Assembly (NCBI GenBank): GCA_964442385.1 | Contig: CAYTYZ010000001.1 | Location: 102,340 to 166,339, forward strand | From: CAYTYZ01 sp964442385 | GTDB taxonomy: Bacteria > Patescibacteriota > Microgenomatia > UBA12405 | DNA length: 64,000 nucleotides | Direction of reading: 5' to 3' | In this document: positions 7,976 to 16,848 of the stretch, in pieces | Layout of the letters: every line of letters starts with the position of its first letter | How positions within the stretch are numbered: the stretch's first letter is position 1 | Position numbers and translations under genes: made by a program | Notes under the pieces: model-generated | What the model saw: the letters and a program-made list of their open reading frames with translations, nothing else | Told to the model about the DNA's origin: nothing | The model's database searches: none

Positions 7976-9768
7976 AACCTGTCGGACTAGTTCTTTTGGC
8001 TTTTCTTTTTTTACTTGCTATTACAGGTGCTAGTTACACCGGTTATCGCCTAGCCAAATCCGACGCCCAAAGAGTCCAAGACCAAATCGCCCAAATCACC
8101 GTCATCCCAGTTCCAACTTTTATTCCAAGTTCTACTTCCCCCCTCCTCCGAGATCTTTATGGTACTCCAACCCCCTTAACCCCTACTCCAATCTTACCTT
8201 TTACAAAAACCCAACCCATCGACGCCAAAACTGTTCAAAATGATGCCTATACCTGGCTTGCCAAACCCAAGTTAGAAACTAACGATCTGGCCCTAAAGGG
8301 ATTATTGCAATATACAAAAACTTCTAGCGAATACTACTTTGAACCCAACTTAAACACCTTACAATTTTTTGAATTAGGCTCAGGACAAAAAATAGGCAAA
8401 GTTTACCTTGTTTTTATTGATCCAGAAGGCCCAAACTTTTTTAAACCTCATTTTGTTTTCATCCCCAAATACAACACCATTATGGGAGACTATGGTGGTT
8501 TATTTCAATGGTATTTTAAAAATCTTAAATTCACCGAAACCAGGATTAAAAACGAATATATTCCTGATCTATTTTTCCCAACTACTTTAATCAGCAAGGG
8601 GGTAGTCTTTACCCGACCAAATGCTGATTTCTCAACGACATATAGTTACCCTGACACGACCGAAACATCAGTACCGCCTAAAGTTACCGAAAAAATTCTT
8701 GATAACCAAAATGGCTATAAGTTACTTGCAGTGTATTCAGGTTATAAAGACGGCTATACAGAAGATGACACTTTTATCCGCACTAATTTCGTTATCAACA
8801 AAGCTGGCTTTAAAAGTAATCCCTATAAATCTAGCGTTGCTTTTATCTCAGACGATGGCTATCCAAGATATATCCCTACTTTTGGACATGAACTCCCAAA
8901 TAGGTTGGCCAAGATATCTAATGGTTGTGGCATTGATGATGAAGATAATATATACCCCTTCAAAGATTTTAGTTCATTGACCCAAATTGGCATCTGGAAA
9001 GACCAAAAAATTTATGCCTTAAGCGACACCCAAAATTCCCTTTTTAAAACTACTTATCAAAGATACTTGTCTTCTACGCAATACAACCAGACAACACCAA
9101 AACCCACTTTATCCGAATTAGAATTTTTACAAAAACCTACCCATGTAATCTGGCAAGACAACTTTGGAGATTGGCAATATTTGGTAAGCGATGACTATCA
9201 AGTTCAAGCTGAGTGCGGCAAACCAGTTATCTACCTATACCCCGACAAACCAACCGAAATAACAGTCCAAGTTGGAGCTGATGTTACGGTTTCTGAGCCT
9301 ACTTATTCCTCTGGTTGGAAAAATGTCGTGGCCCAGCCCAGTGGCCAATTATCCTACCAAGGCCAAACTTATTCCAACCTATTCTGGGAAGGAACCGGCC
9401 ACGGCCCCTACCCCCAAGACTCCCGATCTCGTGGGGTTATCGTGCCCTCCTCACAATCTGTTGCCACTATCACTTCTCAGCTGCAAGCCCAAGGTCTAAA
9501 TCAACAAGAAATTGCTGACTTTTTGGCCTTCTGGCAACCCAAGCTACCTACTAAAAATTATGTCCGCCTGACTTGGTTAACAAAGTTAGAATTGGACAAT
9601 CTTGCTCCACTCTATGTCAACCCTGTACCCAAAAACTCTATTCGAGTATTTTTAGAATTTGAAGAACTATCTGCCCCTTATGCCCTATCCTCCCAGTCCT
9701 TTACCAAGCCCACTAGATCAGGTTATACTCTAGTCGAGTGGGGTGGATTATTAATTAAATCTAATTAA
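7966..9768 (+). CDS. membrane-anchored protein with CGKPVIYLYP domain
   Basis: 600 residues. One N-terminal transmembrane helix (about 5-27) is followed by a Pro/Thr linker and an extracytoplasmic region. At about residue 424 begins CGKPVIYLYPDKPTEITVQV, followed by a region with SSGWKNVVAQPSGQL and YSNLFWEGTGHG. I know this module as a recurrent hypothetical domain in CPR genomes; its biochemical role is unknown. It sits between the MEMO-like and LemA genes in a tight same-strand cluster. Confidence 0.75.
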   Translation: MQLKPVGLVLLAFLFLLAITGASYTGYRLAKSDAQRVQDQIAQITVIPVPTFIPSSTSPLLRDLYGTPTPLTPTPILPFTKTQPIDAKTVQNDAYTWLAKPKLETNDLALKGLLQYTKTSSEYYFEPNLNTLQFFELGSGQKIGKVYLVFIDPEGPNFFKPHFVFIPKYNTIMGDYGGLFQWYFKNLKFTETRIKNEYIPDLFFPTTLISKGVVFTRPNADFSTTYSYPDTTETSVPPKVTEKILDNQNGYKLLAVYSGYKDGYTEDDTFIRTNFVINKAGFKSNPYKSSVAFISDDGYPRYIPTFGHELPNRLAKISNGCGIDDEDNIYPFKDFSSLTQIGIWKDQKIYALSDTQNSLFKTTYQRYLSSTQYNQTTPKPTLSELEFLQKPTHVIWQDNFGDWQYLVSDDYQVQAECGKPVIYLYPDKPTEITVQVGADVTVSEPTYSSGWKNVVAQPSGQLSYQGQTYSNLFWEGTGHGPYPQDSRSRGVIVPSSQSVATITSQLQAQGLNQQEIADFLAFWQPKLPTKNYVRLTWLTKLELDNLAPLYVNPVPKNSIRVFLEFEELSAPYALSSQSFTKPTRSGYTLVEWGGLLIKSN

Positions 9769-9777
9769 ACTCATATC

Positions 9778-10335
9778 ATGGCCAACTTAACTTCTTTTCT
9801 TTTTTATACCGTAGCTACACTTCTTGCCATTGTTACCTTGGTAACTTTTTTCCTTTGGCAAAAGTATAATCAATTTGTAATTTTAAAAAACCAAGTCAAA
9901 ACTGACTTTTCTGATATCGATGTCCAGCTTAAACGTCGCGCCTCTCTTATCGAACGTCTGGCTGGCCTGGTTCGAGAATATGCTACCCATGAAGAAAAAA
10001 CTTTTTCCCAAGTAGCCAAAGCTAGAAGCATGATTGACAGTAGCCACTCTGCCACCGATGCCGCCAAAGCCGAAAACTTTTTAACTCAAACCTTGCGTTC
10101 CTTAGCAGTAGTAATTGAAGCTTACCCCAAGCTTCAAGCCAACGAAGGCTACCGAGACCTACAAGAAGAACTAGAAGGCACCGAAGACAAGATTGCCGAG
10201 TACCGCGAAGTTTACAATCAGACTGTTTTGGACTACAACAACCAAGTCCAAACCTTTCCCAATCTAATTGCCGCTACTGTCTTTCAATTTAAATCTGAGC
10301 CCCTCTTCTCCTCCCAAGATGACTCCAGCCAGTAA
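9778..10335 (+). CDS. LemA family protein
   Basis: 185 residues. The layout is that of LemA: an N-terminal transmembrane helix (about 7-27), then a long helical region with LKNQVKTDFSDIDVQLKRRA and IERLAGLVREYATHE. The family signature AYPKLQANEGYRDLQEEL lies near residue 118, followed by YNQTVLDYNNQVQTFPN. LemA is a widespread membrane-anchored helical protein without a known enzymatic role. The gene starts 10 bases after the previous stop and overlaps the next gene by 17 bases. Confidence 0.9.
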   Translation: MANLTSFLFYTVATLLAIVTLVTFFLWQKYNQFVILKNQVKTDFSDIDVQLKRRASLIERLAGLVREYATHEEKTFSQVAKARSMIDSSHSATDAAKAENFLTQTLRSLAVVIEAYPKLQANEGYRDLQEELEGTEDKIAEYREVYNQTVLDYNNQVQTFPNLIAATVFQFKSEPLFSSQDDSSQ

Positions 10336-10861
10336 TATTTTTTTTCTATTACTACTTGCCGAATCAATCTTACTCAGTCTATTTGTAGGGCTAGGCAAGG
10401 GAACCCACCAGTTTTCTAAAGTACTTTTTCCCCTGCGCTACCAAGTAGAAGTCATGAAAAATGATTACCAAAGGGTAGTAAATGAACTATCCAAAGAAGA
10501 AGAGCGCACTATGCCAACCCGCCGTCCTACCATAACCCTATTTCCTACCCTAGCTCCGGCCAAACCTACAGCCAAACCCACTCCCAAAGTTGTCTACCGA
10601 AGGCCTACCAACAAGCCACCTCAGGCTGTCCCCACCACCGACTGGTCTTGGATCAATCAAAAAGGGGCCGAAAACAAAGCCTGGTTTGACCAGCAGGTAG
10701 CCAAGCAAAAAGCTGATTCTGAAGCCAGCAGAGCCGCCTCCGATGCTTGGCTTCAAAGTGAGTCAGCTAAAAGCAAAGCCGCTGGTGATGCCTGGTTTGC
10801 CGAGCAAGTAGCCAAACAACAAGCCGAACAAGAAGCCTGGAAAAAAGCCCACGGGTTATAA
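10319..10861 (+). CDS. membrane-anchored protein with Pro-rich linker and Ala/Lys-rich repeats
   Basis: 180 residues from the ATG at 10319, chosen because it lies just before the LemA stop and begins directly with a transmembrane helix (about 5-25). A Thr/Pro-rich linker (about 65-105) follows. The C-terminal half is a charged repeat region in which WFDQQVAKQKADSEA, AWLQSESAKSKAAGDAW and WFAEQVAKQQAEQEAW are copies of one roughly 15-17-residue helical unit. Function unknown; the LemA linkage suggests an envelope role. Confidence 0.7.
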   Translation: MTPASNIFFLLLLAESILLSLFVGLGKGTHQFSKVLFPLRYQVEVMKNDYQRVVNELSKEEERTMPTRRPTITLFPTLAPAKPTAKPTPKVVYRRPTNKPPQAVPTTDWSWINQKGAENKAWFDQQVAKQKADSEASRAASDAWLQSESAKSKAAGDAWFAEQVAKQQAEQEAWKKAHGL

Positions 10862-10867
10862 AAAACA

Positions 10868-12751
10868 CTATTTTTCTTTAACTCCGTATCTATTTACATC
10901 GTAAAGTAGCCTGCCGTTTATTCCCCACACCTGCCGTATAGCATTAGCGTTCTCCCCTTTTATGCGGTCCAGATCATCAAACAACACTCCCGAAGCACGC
11001 GCCCAAGCTCCACCATATTTTGTTAATAGTCTTTTATCCTTTGCACTCTGGCTGTCGCTAAACTTAAAGTAGCTATTAAATTCGGAATGTTTAATTATTT
11101 GCCCCACATGCAAAGGACTACTTAAATCTATTCTGACTAGTCCGGGATATTTCCCTATCCAGGTTCTATCCCATTTTTCAGTCCATGCCCAACCCTCTCC
11201 ACCCCAAAACGTGCCACCATTAGATTCAAACACCAAAATATACGGCCCATTATTGTCATTCCCAGCCCCCACCACCGTCATAGCATGTCCCCATGTTCCT
11301 ATATCAGCACCAATAATTGGTATTCTTCCGTCTTTTAGCAATTCCAGATATTTGTTTACCATGGCTACCCCAACTTCTTTTACTTCGGCCTTGTCCGTAC
11401 CAAAACTACCTGTTGCTTTCCATTTCTCCCAAGTTTCCTTTAATTTCAACTTTTCATACGCCGGCATCCCACTCAAAAAACCAGGATTACCGTCCTTATC
11501 AGGATCTCCATACTTAATCGTATCCATAGCCACTCCAAATTCGAGCAAAAGCGTGGTCTCGATAGTTCTAAAAGTATTAGCTCCATCAATCCCTGCCACA
11601 CGACGATTCTTTTCCTTTTCATCCGAACTTAAAGCCAAGTCCATGGGTTGCAATAAATCAGCCAATGCGGCTGGATGAATTCCTCTTCCACTCAAATGGG
11701 AAACCACCGAGGCAATATTAGTTAGTGAACAGGTTGCACCCTGCTCTGGAAATACCAACATTGGCACATAAAAATTATCTTTATAATTGGGCGGAGCCCT
11801 CAGCTGGTATATACCCTTTAAAAAAGCTTCATATTGGGCTTTCTGTTCTTTGTATTTATCAGACCCATCTTCCCCTAAATAACCAGACCTAAAAATATCA
11901 AAAACCGCCTTCTCGTATTTATAGCCTTCACTATTCTTATCCATACGATCTAACGATGATAAAAACAAAGGTTTGTGAACGATTACGTCACCATAAGGTG
12001 TGTATTTTAGAGTCATATACCTTTGGGCAAACAAGAAAACAGCCGGATTAAACCTAGTTAAGTCGTTGTCAATGATGCTTGGAGTCGGTGGTATATCGGT
12101 TGGTTTTGGCGTAGGGGCAACCCTCGGTGGCTCTGGCGTCATCACTCCTCCACCTAGTTTGATATAAGCCGTAGACACTGGCTCTTGCGCTTTCACCTTC
12201 TCCTCCACCGGCGCCGGCCTATTATTGTCTGGCCCATTTCCATTTACCACCCCTGGACCAAACACCGCCCCAGCTACAACAGATGCAGCCACTCCCAAAG
12301 CCGCAATGGCACCTCGTATGGTCTTTTGTTTACTTCGTTTGTCTCTAACCGTCTCTAAATAGTCAAGGAAATCTTGCCAACTTTTATCAAAATTACCTGG
12401 TTTACCATACCAAAGTGTAAATGCTGCCCGGTTTTTTTGGGGGTCACCTGTAAGAAAACCTGTCTTAACAATACTTTCCGGTGTTGCCTTTCGATCATTT
12501 TTTCGCCTTATTACTTCATTTTCTTGCTCCTTTTTATCAATAGCTGCTTGTTTCTTGGATATTGCTTTAACCGCCTCGGACACATATCCATTGCTATTTG
12601 CACTTGCCCCATAATCCTTTAAGAAATCCGCCATCGGGGGAACTCCAGAAGTACCCGACTCTCTCCCAGAACTACCCCAACTACCAGATTTTCCCAATTC
12701 GTGTTTTTTATATCCCTTCATTCGACCATCAAAATCCCGATCTCTAATCAT
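10868..12751 (-). CDS. membrane-anchored C39-like (papain-fold) peptidase domain protein
   Basis: 627 residues. The N-terminal 140 residues are charged and Gly/Ser-rich and are followed by one membrane helix (about 148-170). A Pro-rich stretch with PTPKPTDIPPTPS precedes the C-terminal domain. That domain has the layout of a C39_2 / papain-like peptidase: a Cys in GATCSLTNIASVVSHL near residue 339, a His in GTWGHAMTVVGAG near residue 489, and an Asn in FESNGGTF near residue 510. This would place a cysteine protease-like domain outside the membrane. No ABC transporter or leader peptide is nearby, so a bacteriocin-export role is not supported. Confidence 0.7.
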   Translation of the reverse strand: MIRDRDFDGRMKGYKKHELGKSGSWGSSGRESGTSGVPPMADFLKDYGASANSNGYVSEAVKAISKKQAAIDKKEQENEVIRRKNDRKATPESIVKTGFLTGDPQKNRAAFTLWYGKPGNFDKSWQDFLDYLETVRDKRSKQKTIRGAIAALGVAASVVAGAVFGPGVVNGNGPDNNRPAPVEEKVKAQEPVSTAYIKLGGGVMTPEPPRVAPTPKPTDIPPTPSIIDNDLTRFNPAVFLFAQRYMTLKYTPYGDVIVHKPLFLSSLDRMDKNSEGYKYEKAVFDIFRSGYLGEDGSDKYKEQKAQYEAFLKGIYQLRAPPNYKDNFYVPMLVFPEQGATCSLTNIASVVSHLSGRGIHPAALADLLQPMDLALSSDEKEKNRRVAGIDGANTFRTIETTLLLEFGVAMDTIKYGDPDKDGNPGFLSGMPAYEKLKLKETWEKWKATGSFGTDKAEVKEVGVAMVNKYLELLKDGRIPIIGADIGTWGHAMTVVGAGNDNNGPYILVFESNGGTFWGGEGWAWTEKWDRTWIGKYPGLVRIDLSSPLHVGQIIKHSEFNSYFKFSDSQSAKDKRLLTKYGGAWARASGVLFDDLDRIKGENANAIRQVWGINGRLLYDVNRYGVKEK

Positions 12752-12781
12752 ACTTCATCTTACCTGAAACTTAACCCAAAG

Positions 12782-13651
12782 TTAACTCTTTTCTTCTTCC
12801 ATTACCTTCGCTACCAATTCTTTCCATTGTCTAAACATTTCTTTTTGATCGTCTTGTTCAAACATGTCCTCATTAGCCTGGGCTAATATACTTCTCACCA
12901 AATCCCCACTTTGCCATAGTACTCCACCCAAACCCACCGCCCCTTCCATGGGCACCACCATTTCCTGACCCCAACTATCCCGGTCATCTAGGCTAATTCT
13001 ATTTTTTTCCCAACTCCAGCCATTCTTACCCATAGCAAACCCCAGTCCTGCATAAAACCGGGCCAATACCTCCCTATTAGTTCCACTACCCAGTTGTAAA
13101 TACAACCTCGGTTTAACTTTCTGTATCTCTCTAACTAGCTGTCTGCCATAACCCCCTTTTCTACAATTTTCCATCATAAAAACTTCTGGCAAATAGTTCT
13201 CATGCTTTTTCACCACCGCAAATCCCACTAGTTTACTAGAGCTATCTAGCGCCAGATAATATTCATGCTCCTTGTCCCCAAAATCCGAGGCAAACTCTTT
13301 TACAGCATGATGATCATCCAGTGTTACATTTTCTGGTGAATTTTTCATGGACTCAAGAAGATCCAAGCTACCCCCCATGACTACTTTAATCTCGGTGACT
13401 TTTCTAGTTTTCAGTCTGGACCTTTCATCCTCGGAAGCCAGATAACAAATCTTGCCTACCTGTATTTTATAATTTCCCTCTGGAGGATTTTCCATAGAGC
13501 ATTTTTTATCCAATAAACTAGCCATGCCAGCCCAATCAGTCGTAATAGTTTTGCCTGCTTTTGCTAAATCAAGCCACAATTGATTTCTATAAACCATTTC
13601 CCTATAGCCGGGTATATCCATCAAATAAGTTTCATGTTCAACTGTAATCAT
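12782..13651 (-). CDS. protein with GNAT acetyltransferase domain
   Basis: 289 residues. The middle part is a GNAT fold: KLVGFAVVKKHENYLPEVFM supplies strand 4, CRKGGYGRQLVREIQK is a recognisable acetyl-CoA loop (R/Q-x-x-G-x-G/A type) near residue 165, and LARFYAGLGF is the typical C-terminal strand-helix. The N-terminal 90 residues and C-terminal 60 residues are not recognised. The start codon overlaps the ruvB stop in an ATGA arrangement, so it is co-translated with ruvB. Substrate unknown. Confidence 0.75.
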   Translation of the reverse strand: MITVEHETYLMDIPGYREMVYRNQLWLDLAKAGKTITTDWAGMASLLDKKCSMENPPEGNYKIQVGKICYLASEDERSRLKTRKVTEIKVVMGGSLDLLESMKNSPENVTLDDHHAVKEFASDFGDKEHEYYLALDSSSKLVGFAVVKKHENYLPEVFMMENCRKGGYGRQLVREIQKVKPRLYLQLGSGTNREVLARFYAGLGFAMGKNGWSWEKNRISLDDRDSWGQEMVVPMEGAVGLGGVLWQSGDLVRSILAQANEDMFEQDDQKEMFRQWKELVAKVMEEEKS

Positions 13652-14619
13652 ACTCCCACCCTGCCCCTACTAGTCCTCTGGATTAACCCCAATTTCATTA
13701 AAAAGGGTTCGTACACATCTTCAATTGTTTCTACATCTTCCGACAGGGCCGCCGCCAAATTTTCTACTCCCACCGGACCATTATTGTATTGCTTTTTAAG
13801 TACCTCCAGATAGCGCCTATCTGCCGTTGACAAGCCTTTTTCGTTTACCCCCAGTGAGTCCAAAGCCATCCTGGCTTCCCGAAGACTTATTCGCCCATCA
13901 CTTTTTACCTGGGCATAGTCTCGTACCCGGCGCAGTAGTCGGTTGGCAATCCGGGGAGTTCCACGGGCTCTTTTGGCAATTTCTGCTGCCGCCTCATCGT
14001 CAATTTCTACTCCCAGTTTTTCGGCTGATAGGCCAATTATGTGCCTCAAATCCTCCGGCTCATAAAAATCCAACTGATACACTGAACCAAACCGATCTCG
14101 CAGTGGTCCAGCAATCATTCCAATCCTAGTAGTGGCCCCCACCAGGGTAAACTTTGGCAAATTTAGCCTTACTACCTTGGCCGTGGCACCCTTACCCAAC
14201 ACCACATCAATAGCATAGTCCTCCATGGCTGTATACAAGGTTTCTTCCACAGCTTTGGGTAGCCGGTGAATCTCATCAATAAACAATATCCCCTTGGGTT
14301 GAATATCTGTAAGAATTGAAGCAATGTCCCCGGCCCTAGTCAGACTTGGCCCAGACGTAAACACTACGCTAACACCCATTTCTTTGCCCAATATCATAGC
14401 CAAGGTAGTTTTGCCCAGTCCAGGTGGTCCATAAAAAAGCACATGATCCAACGCTTCTTCACGTTTTTTAGCCGCCTGTAAAAAGATATCCAGTTGTTGC
14501 TTCAAGTCTGGCTGTCCCACAAAAGCTCCCAGATTCTCTGGTCGCAAGGACAACTCAATCTGCTTATCTTCCTGATTTACTGTTCCACTGACTAACCCAT
14601 CTACTATATTATCTTCCAT
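13648..14619 (-). CDS. ruvB: RuvB, Holliday junction branch migration ATPase
   Basis: About 323 residues, close to the usual 330. Walker A is GPPGLGKTTLA near residue 63 and Walker B is ILFIDEIHRL. The RuvB signatures TSGPSLTRAGDIASIL and LVGATTRIGMIAGPLRDRFG (sensor 1 and arginine finger region) are intact, followed by the winged-helix C-terminal domain. It works with RuvA as the motor moving Holliday junctions. An in-frame GTG at 14631 is a possible alternative start. The gene overlaps the NYN gene upstream and the GNAT gene downstream, indicating a tight operon. Confidence 0.96.
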   Translation of the reverse strand: MEDNIVDGLVSGTVNQEDKQIELSLRPENLGAFVGQPDLKQQLDIFLQAAKKREEALDHVLFYGPPGLGKTTLAMILGKEMGVSVVFTSGPSLTRAGDIASILTDIQPKGILFIDEIHRLPKAVEETLYTAMEDYAIDVVLGKGATAKVVRLNLPKFTLVGATTRIGMIAGPLRDRFGSVYQLDFYEPEDLRHIIGLSAEKLGVEIDDEAAAEIAKRARGTPRIANRLLRRVRDYAQVKSDGRISLREARMALDSLGVNEKGLSTADRRYLEVLKKQYNNGPVGVENLAAALSEDVETIEDVYEPFLMKLGLIQRTSRGRVGV

Positions 14620-15292
14620 CCTCTGCCCCACTTGACTTTGTAACTAATTTTTCAGATAATAAAGGCAATCTAGGCCCCCGAACTTGTTTCGGGGGATATT
14701 TTTTGGAAAGTATCCTAAAATCAAGTAAATAGACCCCCGTAAGTCCATGCAGTTCCCGTCCCAGCGAATTCCTGCCAAAAATTACCACTACTCTTTTTTT
14801 GAATTTTACCAACTCTTTGTATAAATAGGCAAAGTCCCCATCACCAGAAAAGAATACATAAGTATCAAAATCCTTCACACTTGCCAAACTATCCACCGCA
14901 ATCTCTATATCAAAATTACACTTTCTAACCCCGTCTTGATATTTCACAGGTTTGGTAACTAGTTGAAAATCCAGTTTTTTAATTTCTTCCAAAAACTCAA
15001 TTGACTTGGGGTGTTCATCCTCGCCAAAATACAATCTTTTTTCAGTCACATTTGGGTAACTAGCCAAGATTTTTTTTATGCCAGATACTTCGGTTTTATA
15101 ACCCCGCTCATGCCGCCAGCCATACACATTGGCCCAGTCTATTATTACTAAAGTCTTACCCACCAATATCAATTCTTTTTCAGTTGCCGTTGGTATAAAA
15201 TCCGGCTTTTTTTTAATCTCTGTTTTTTCTATTATTTCACTTTCTTGTGTGTCCCAAGGCAAGGCCATTGGAGACTCGTTATCTTTTGTCAT
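14609..15292 (-). CDS. NYN-domain (PIN-like) protein
   Basis: 227 residues. The domain begins with TLVIIDWANVYGWRHERG near residue 48, which carries the first conserved acidic residue. The later motifs CNFDIEIAVDSLA and TYVFFSGDGDFAYLYKELV supply the other aspartates of the NYN/LabA (DUF88) fold. NYN proteins are predicted metal-dependent RNases. The gene lies between ruvA and ruvB and overlaps ruvB, an arrangement that may couple an RNA- or nucleic-acid-processing activity to recombination. That functional link is inference. Confidence 0.85.
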   Translation of the reverse strand: MTKDNESPMALPWDTQESEIIEKTEIKKKPDFIPTATEKELILVGKTLVIIDWANVYGWRHERGYKTEVSGIKKILASYPNVTEKRLYFGEDEHPKSIEFLEEIKKLDFQLVTKPVKYQDGVRKCNFDIEIAVDSLASVKDFDTYVFFSGDGDFAYLYKELVKFKKRVVVIFGRNSLGRELHGLTGVYLLDFRILSKKYPPKQVRGPRLPLLSEKLVTKSSGAEDGR

Positions 15293-15293
15293 A

Positions 15294-15860
15294 TTATTTT
15301 ATATTTCTCAAACACCATTGTAGCTGTTCTTGTAGTGTAAGTCTGTCAGCTGGCATTTTTTTAATGGTTTCCCGAATTTCCTTGGCAGCAAATCCAAGTT
15401 GTGACAAGCCCTGGGTCAGATCGCTGTAGGCTTCAAAAGTCGACTCTTGTACCTCGGCCTCACTTTGTACTAGTACGCCCTTCAAATCTACCAATATTCT
15501 TTGAGCCGTTTTTTTACCAATCCCTTTTATAGACTCAAAAAAGGCCAGATCAGCCGAAGCTATAGCTTTTATAACAGCCGAGTTGCCCTTATCCATAATC
15601 ACCAGTCCAGTCTTTGGCCCTACCCCATTTACACCCAGCATTTTTTCAAACAGTTCCAAATCTGCTTCTCCCAAAAATCCAAACAATGACTGCGAGTCCT
15701 GGGAAAAATGTTGATGAATAAATAACTTCGCCCCACTTCCACTGGTCAACTGACTACTGGTCAACTGACTTACTGATACTTTGTATCCCACTCCATTTAC
15801 TACTAATTCCACAAAGTTACTCTTTATACTCTCAACGTTTCCTGTCAAACTATAGATCAT
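15294..15860 (-). CDS. ruvA: RuvA, Holliday junction binding subunit
   Basis: 188 residues, typical of RuvA. The N-terminal OB-fold begins MIYSLTGNVESIKSNFVELV. The first helix-hairpin-helix is LGVNGVGPKTGLVIM near residue 75 and the second is IKGIGKKTAQRILVDLKG near residue 110. The C-terminal domain III, which contacts RuvB, ends LQEQLQWCLRNIK. The gene starts 11 bases inside the PemK-like gene and ends 2 bases before the NYN start. Confidence 0.95.
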   Translation of the reverse strand: MIYSLTGNVESIKSNFVELVVNGVGYKVSVSQLTSSQLTSGSGAKLFIHQHFSQDSQSLFGFLGEADLELFEKMLGVNGVGPKTGLVIMDKGNSAVIKAIASADLAFFESIKGIGKKTAQRILVDLKGVLVQSEAEVQESTFEAYSDLTQGLSQLGFAAKEIRETIKKMPADRLTLQEQLQWCLRNIK

Positions 15861-16242
15861 AATATTTCTTCAATTCTACTTTAATAACTTTAAAATGGTC
15901 ACTGGTAATTTTACCCAATCTATCAAAAATTCTTTGCTGTGAAACAATTCTTAAATTATTGATACAAACAGATATTTTTTTTCCTTTAAATTCAAATGGT
16001 AAATAGCCTGGTATTTCCTTTAATTTTGTCGACAATGGAATCACCAAAGCCAATCTGGATCCAAATACATGCATAACCAAGGCTGGTCTAGTAAACGAGG
16101 CACCTTTACCATCCAACTCACTGCCCACATTTACACCAAATGCCACCCAGCGAACTTCACTCACCCTGATAAAGGTTTTGGAAATACTAGAGTCCAAGTT
16201 TTTTTTAACTACATTCCAATTGTCAAAATCTTTGATATACAT
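15850..16242 (-). CDS. PemK/MazF-family toxin-like endoribonuclease
   Basis: 130 residues. The central sheet matches PemK/MazF: VRWVAFGVNVGSELDGKGAS, then FTRPALVMHVFGSRLALVIPLST, and later ISVCINNLRIVSQQRIFDRLG. Family knowledge indicates a sequence-specific mRNA interferase. No antitoxin gene is adjacent: the upstream 118 bases hold only structured leader, and downstream is ruvA, which it overlaps. It is therefore an orphan or a MazF-like protein with a housekeeping role. The leader hairpin covering its ribosome site may restrain expression. Confidence 0.75.
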   Translation of the reverse strand: MYIKDFDNWNVVKKNLDSSISKTFIRVSEVRWVAFGVNVGSELDGKGASFTRPALVMHVFGSRLALVIPLSTKLKEIPGYLPFEFKGKKISVCINNLRIVSQQRIFDRLGKITSDHFKVIKVELKKYYDL

Positions 16243-16244
16243 TT

Positions 16245-16283
16245 ACGGGCCCCTTGTTAGGAGCCCGTGAACGCCTATTGGCG
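16245..16283 (-). promoter_or_regulatory. leader hairpins covering the Shine-Dalgarno of the PemK-like gene
   Basis: On the minus strand ACGGGC / GCCCGT pair around TCCTAACAAGGG (16245-16268), three bases before the ATG at 16242. The purine-rich AAGGGG, the only Shine-Dalgarno candidate, lies inside the stem-loop. A second small hairpin CGCC/GGCG lies at about 16272-16283. Sequestration of the ribosome site is inferred. Confidence 0.45.
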
Positions 16284-16360
16284 ATTGTAAGTAATTATAT
16301 CATCACGAGACCCCTAAGTCCACTATACCATACCACCAAAGGAAACACGAAGACCTCTTA

Positions 16361-16795
16361 CTAAACCACAAAAATTGAACGTGCCAACTGGAATAGTTGG
16401 CTCTCGTCTGCAATCGCAAACCCATATGGCCGTGCCAAATCTGACGGAATAAACCCTACAGTGGTCAGGTTTCCATGTCGTGTTTTTGAATCCCACGGAC
16501 TTAGTAATAGACGACGAACATCTTCTCCTACTTGCCTGGTTACTTTATATCTTCTAATCATGCTTTCCAGTGGAAACTGCTCCAGTGACTCTGTGCATAC
16601 ACTTAGTGTCATTCGACTTGCACCAGTTTCATCCACCCTAATATTTCCGCCTTCGGTGGCTCTATAACTATTTAAAATTTTATCTAGTTCCTCGCAAGCT
16701 GACACATTGGACTCGTCTGTTGCAAACCCTATTGCCGCCAGCCTTTCATTGGCCAAAAATGGATAAAAAAATATTCTCTTGTTTTCCTGTCTCAT
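16361..16795 (-). CDS. hypothetical protein, paralogue of the gene at 18192-18617
   Basis: 144 residues, family unknown. It aligns over most of its length with the 141-residue protein at 18192-18617. Shared positions include an ANERLAAIGFATD / GDNFAGIALVADF block, NIRVDETGASRMTLSVCTESL against MLVDTKGTNFTLRVSPEPL, RRYKVTRQVGEDVRRLL against REYKIGPPVNVGIRVKEL, and a C-terminal GFAI/GFCV segment. It is predicted soluble and mixed alpha/beta. The two copies flank the RmlC-like gene and the toxin-antitoxin pair. Confidence 0.65.
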   Translation of the reverse strand: MRQENKRIFFYPFLANERLAAIGFATDESNVSACEELDKILNSYRATEGGNIRVDETGASRMTLSVCTESLEQFPLESMIRRYKVTRQVGEDVRRLLLSPWDSKTRHGNLTTVGFIPSDLARPYGFAIADESQLFQLARSIFVV

Positions 16796-16848
16796 ACCAG
16801 ATCATATCATATCACCGACCAGAACGCATCCTGATCTCCTACAATTCA

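Noticed and set aside
10868..12751. Bacteriocin-processing C39 peptidase
   Set aside because: The required ABC transporter domain and double-glycine leader peptides are missing; only the papain-like fold is supported.
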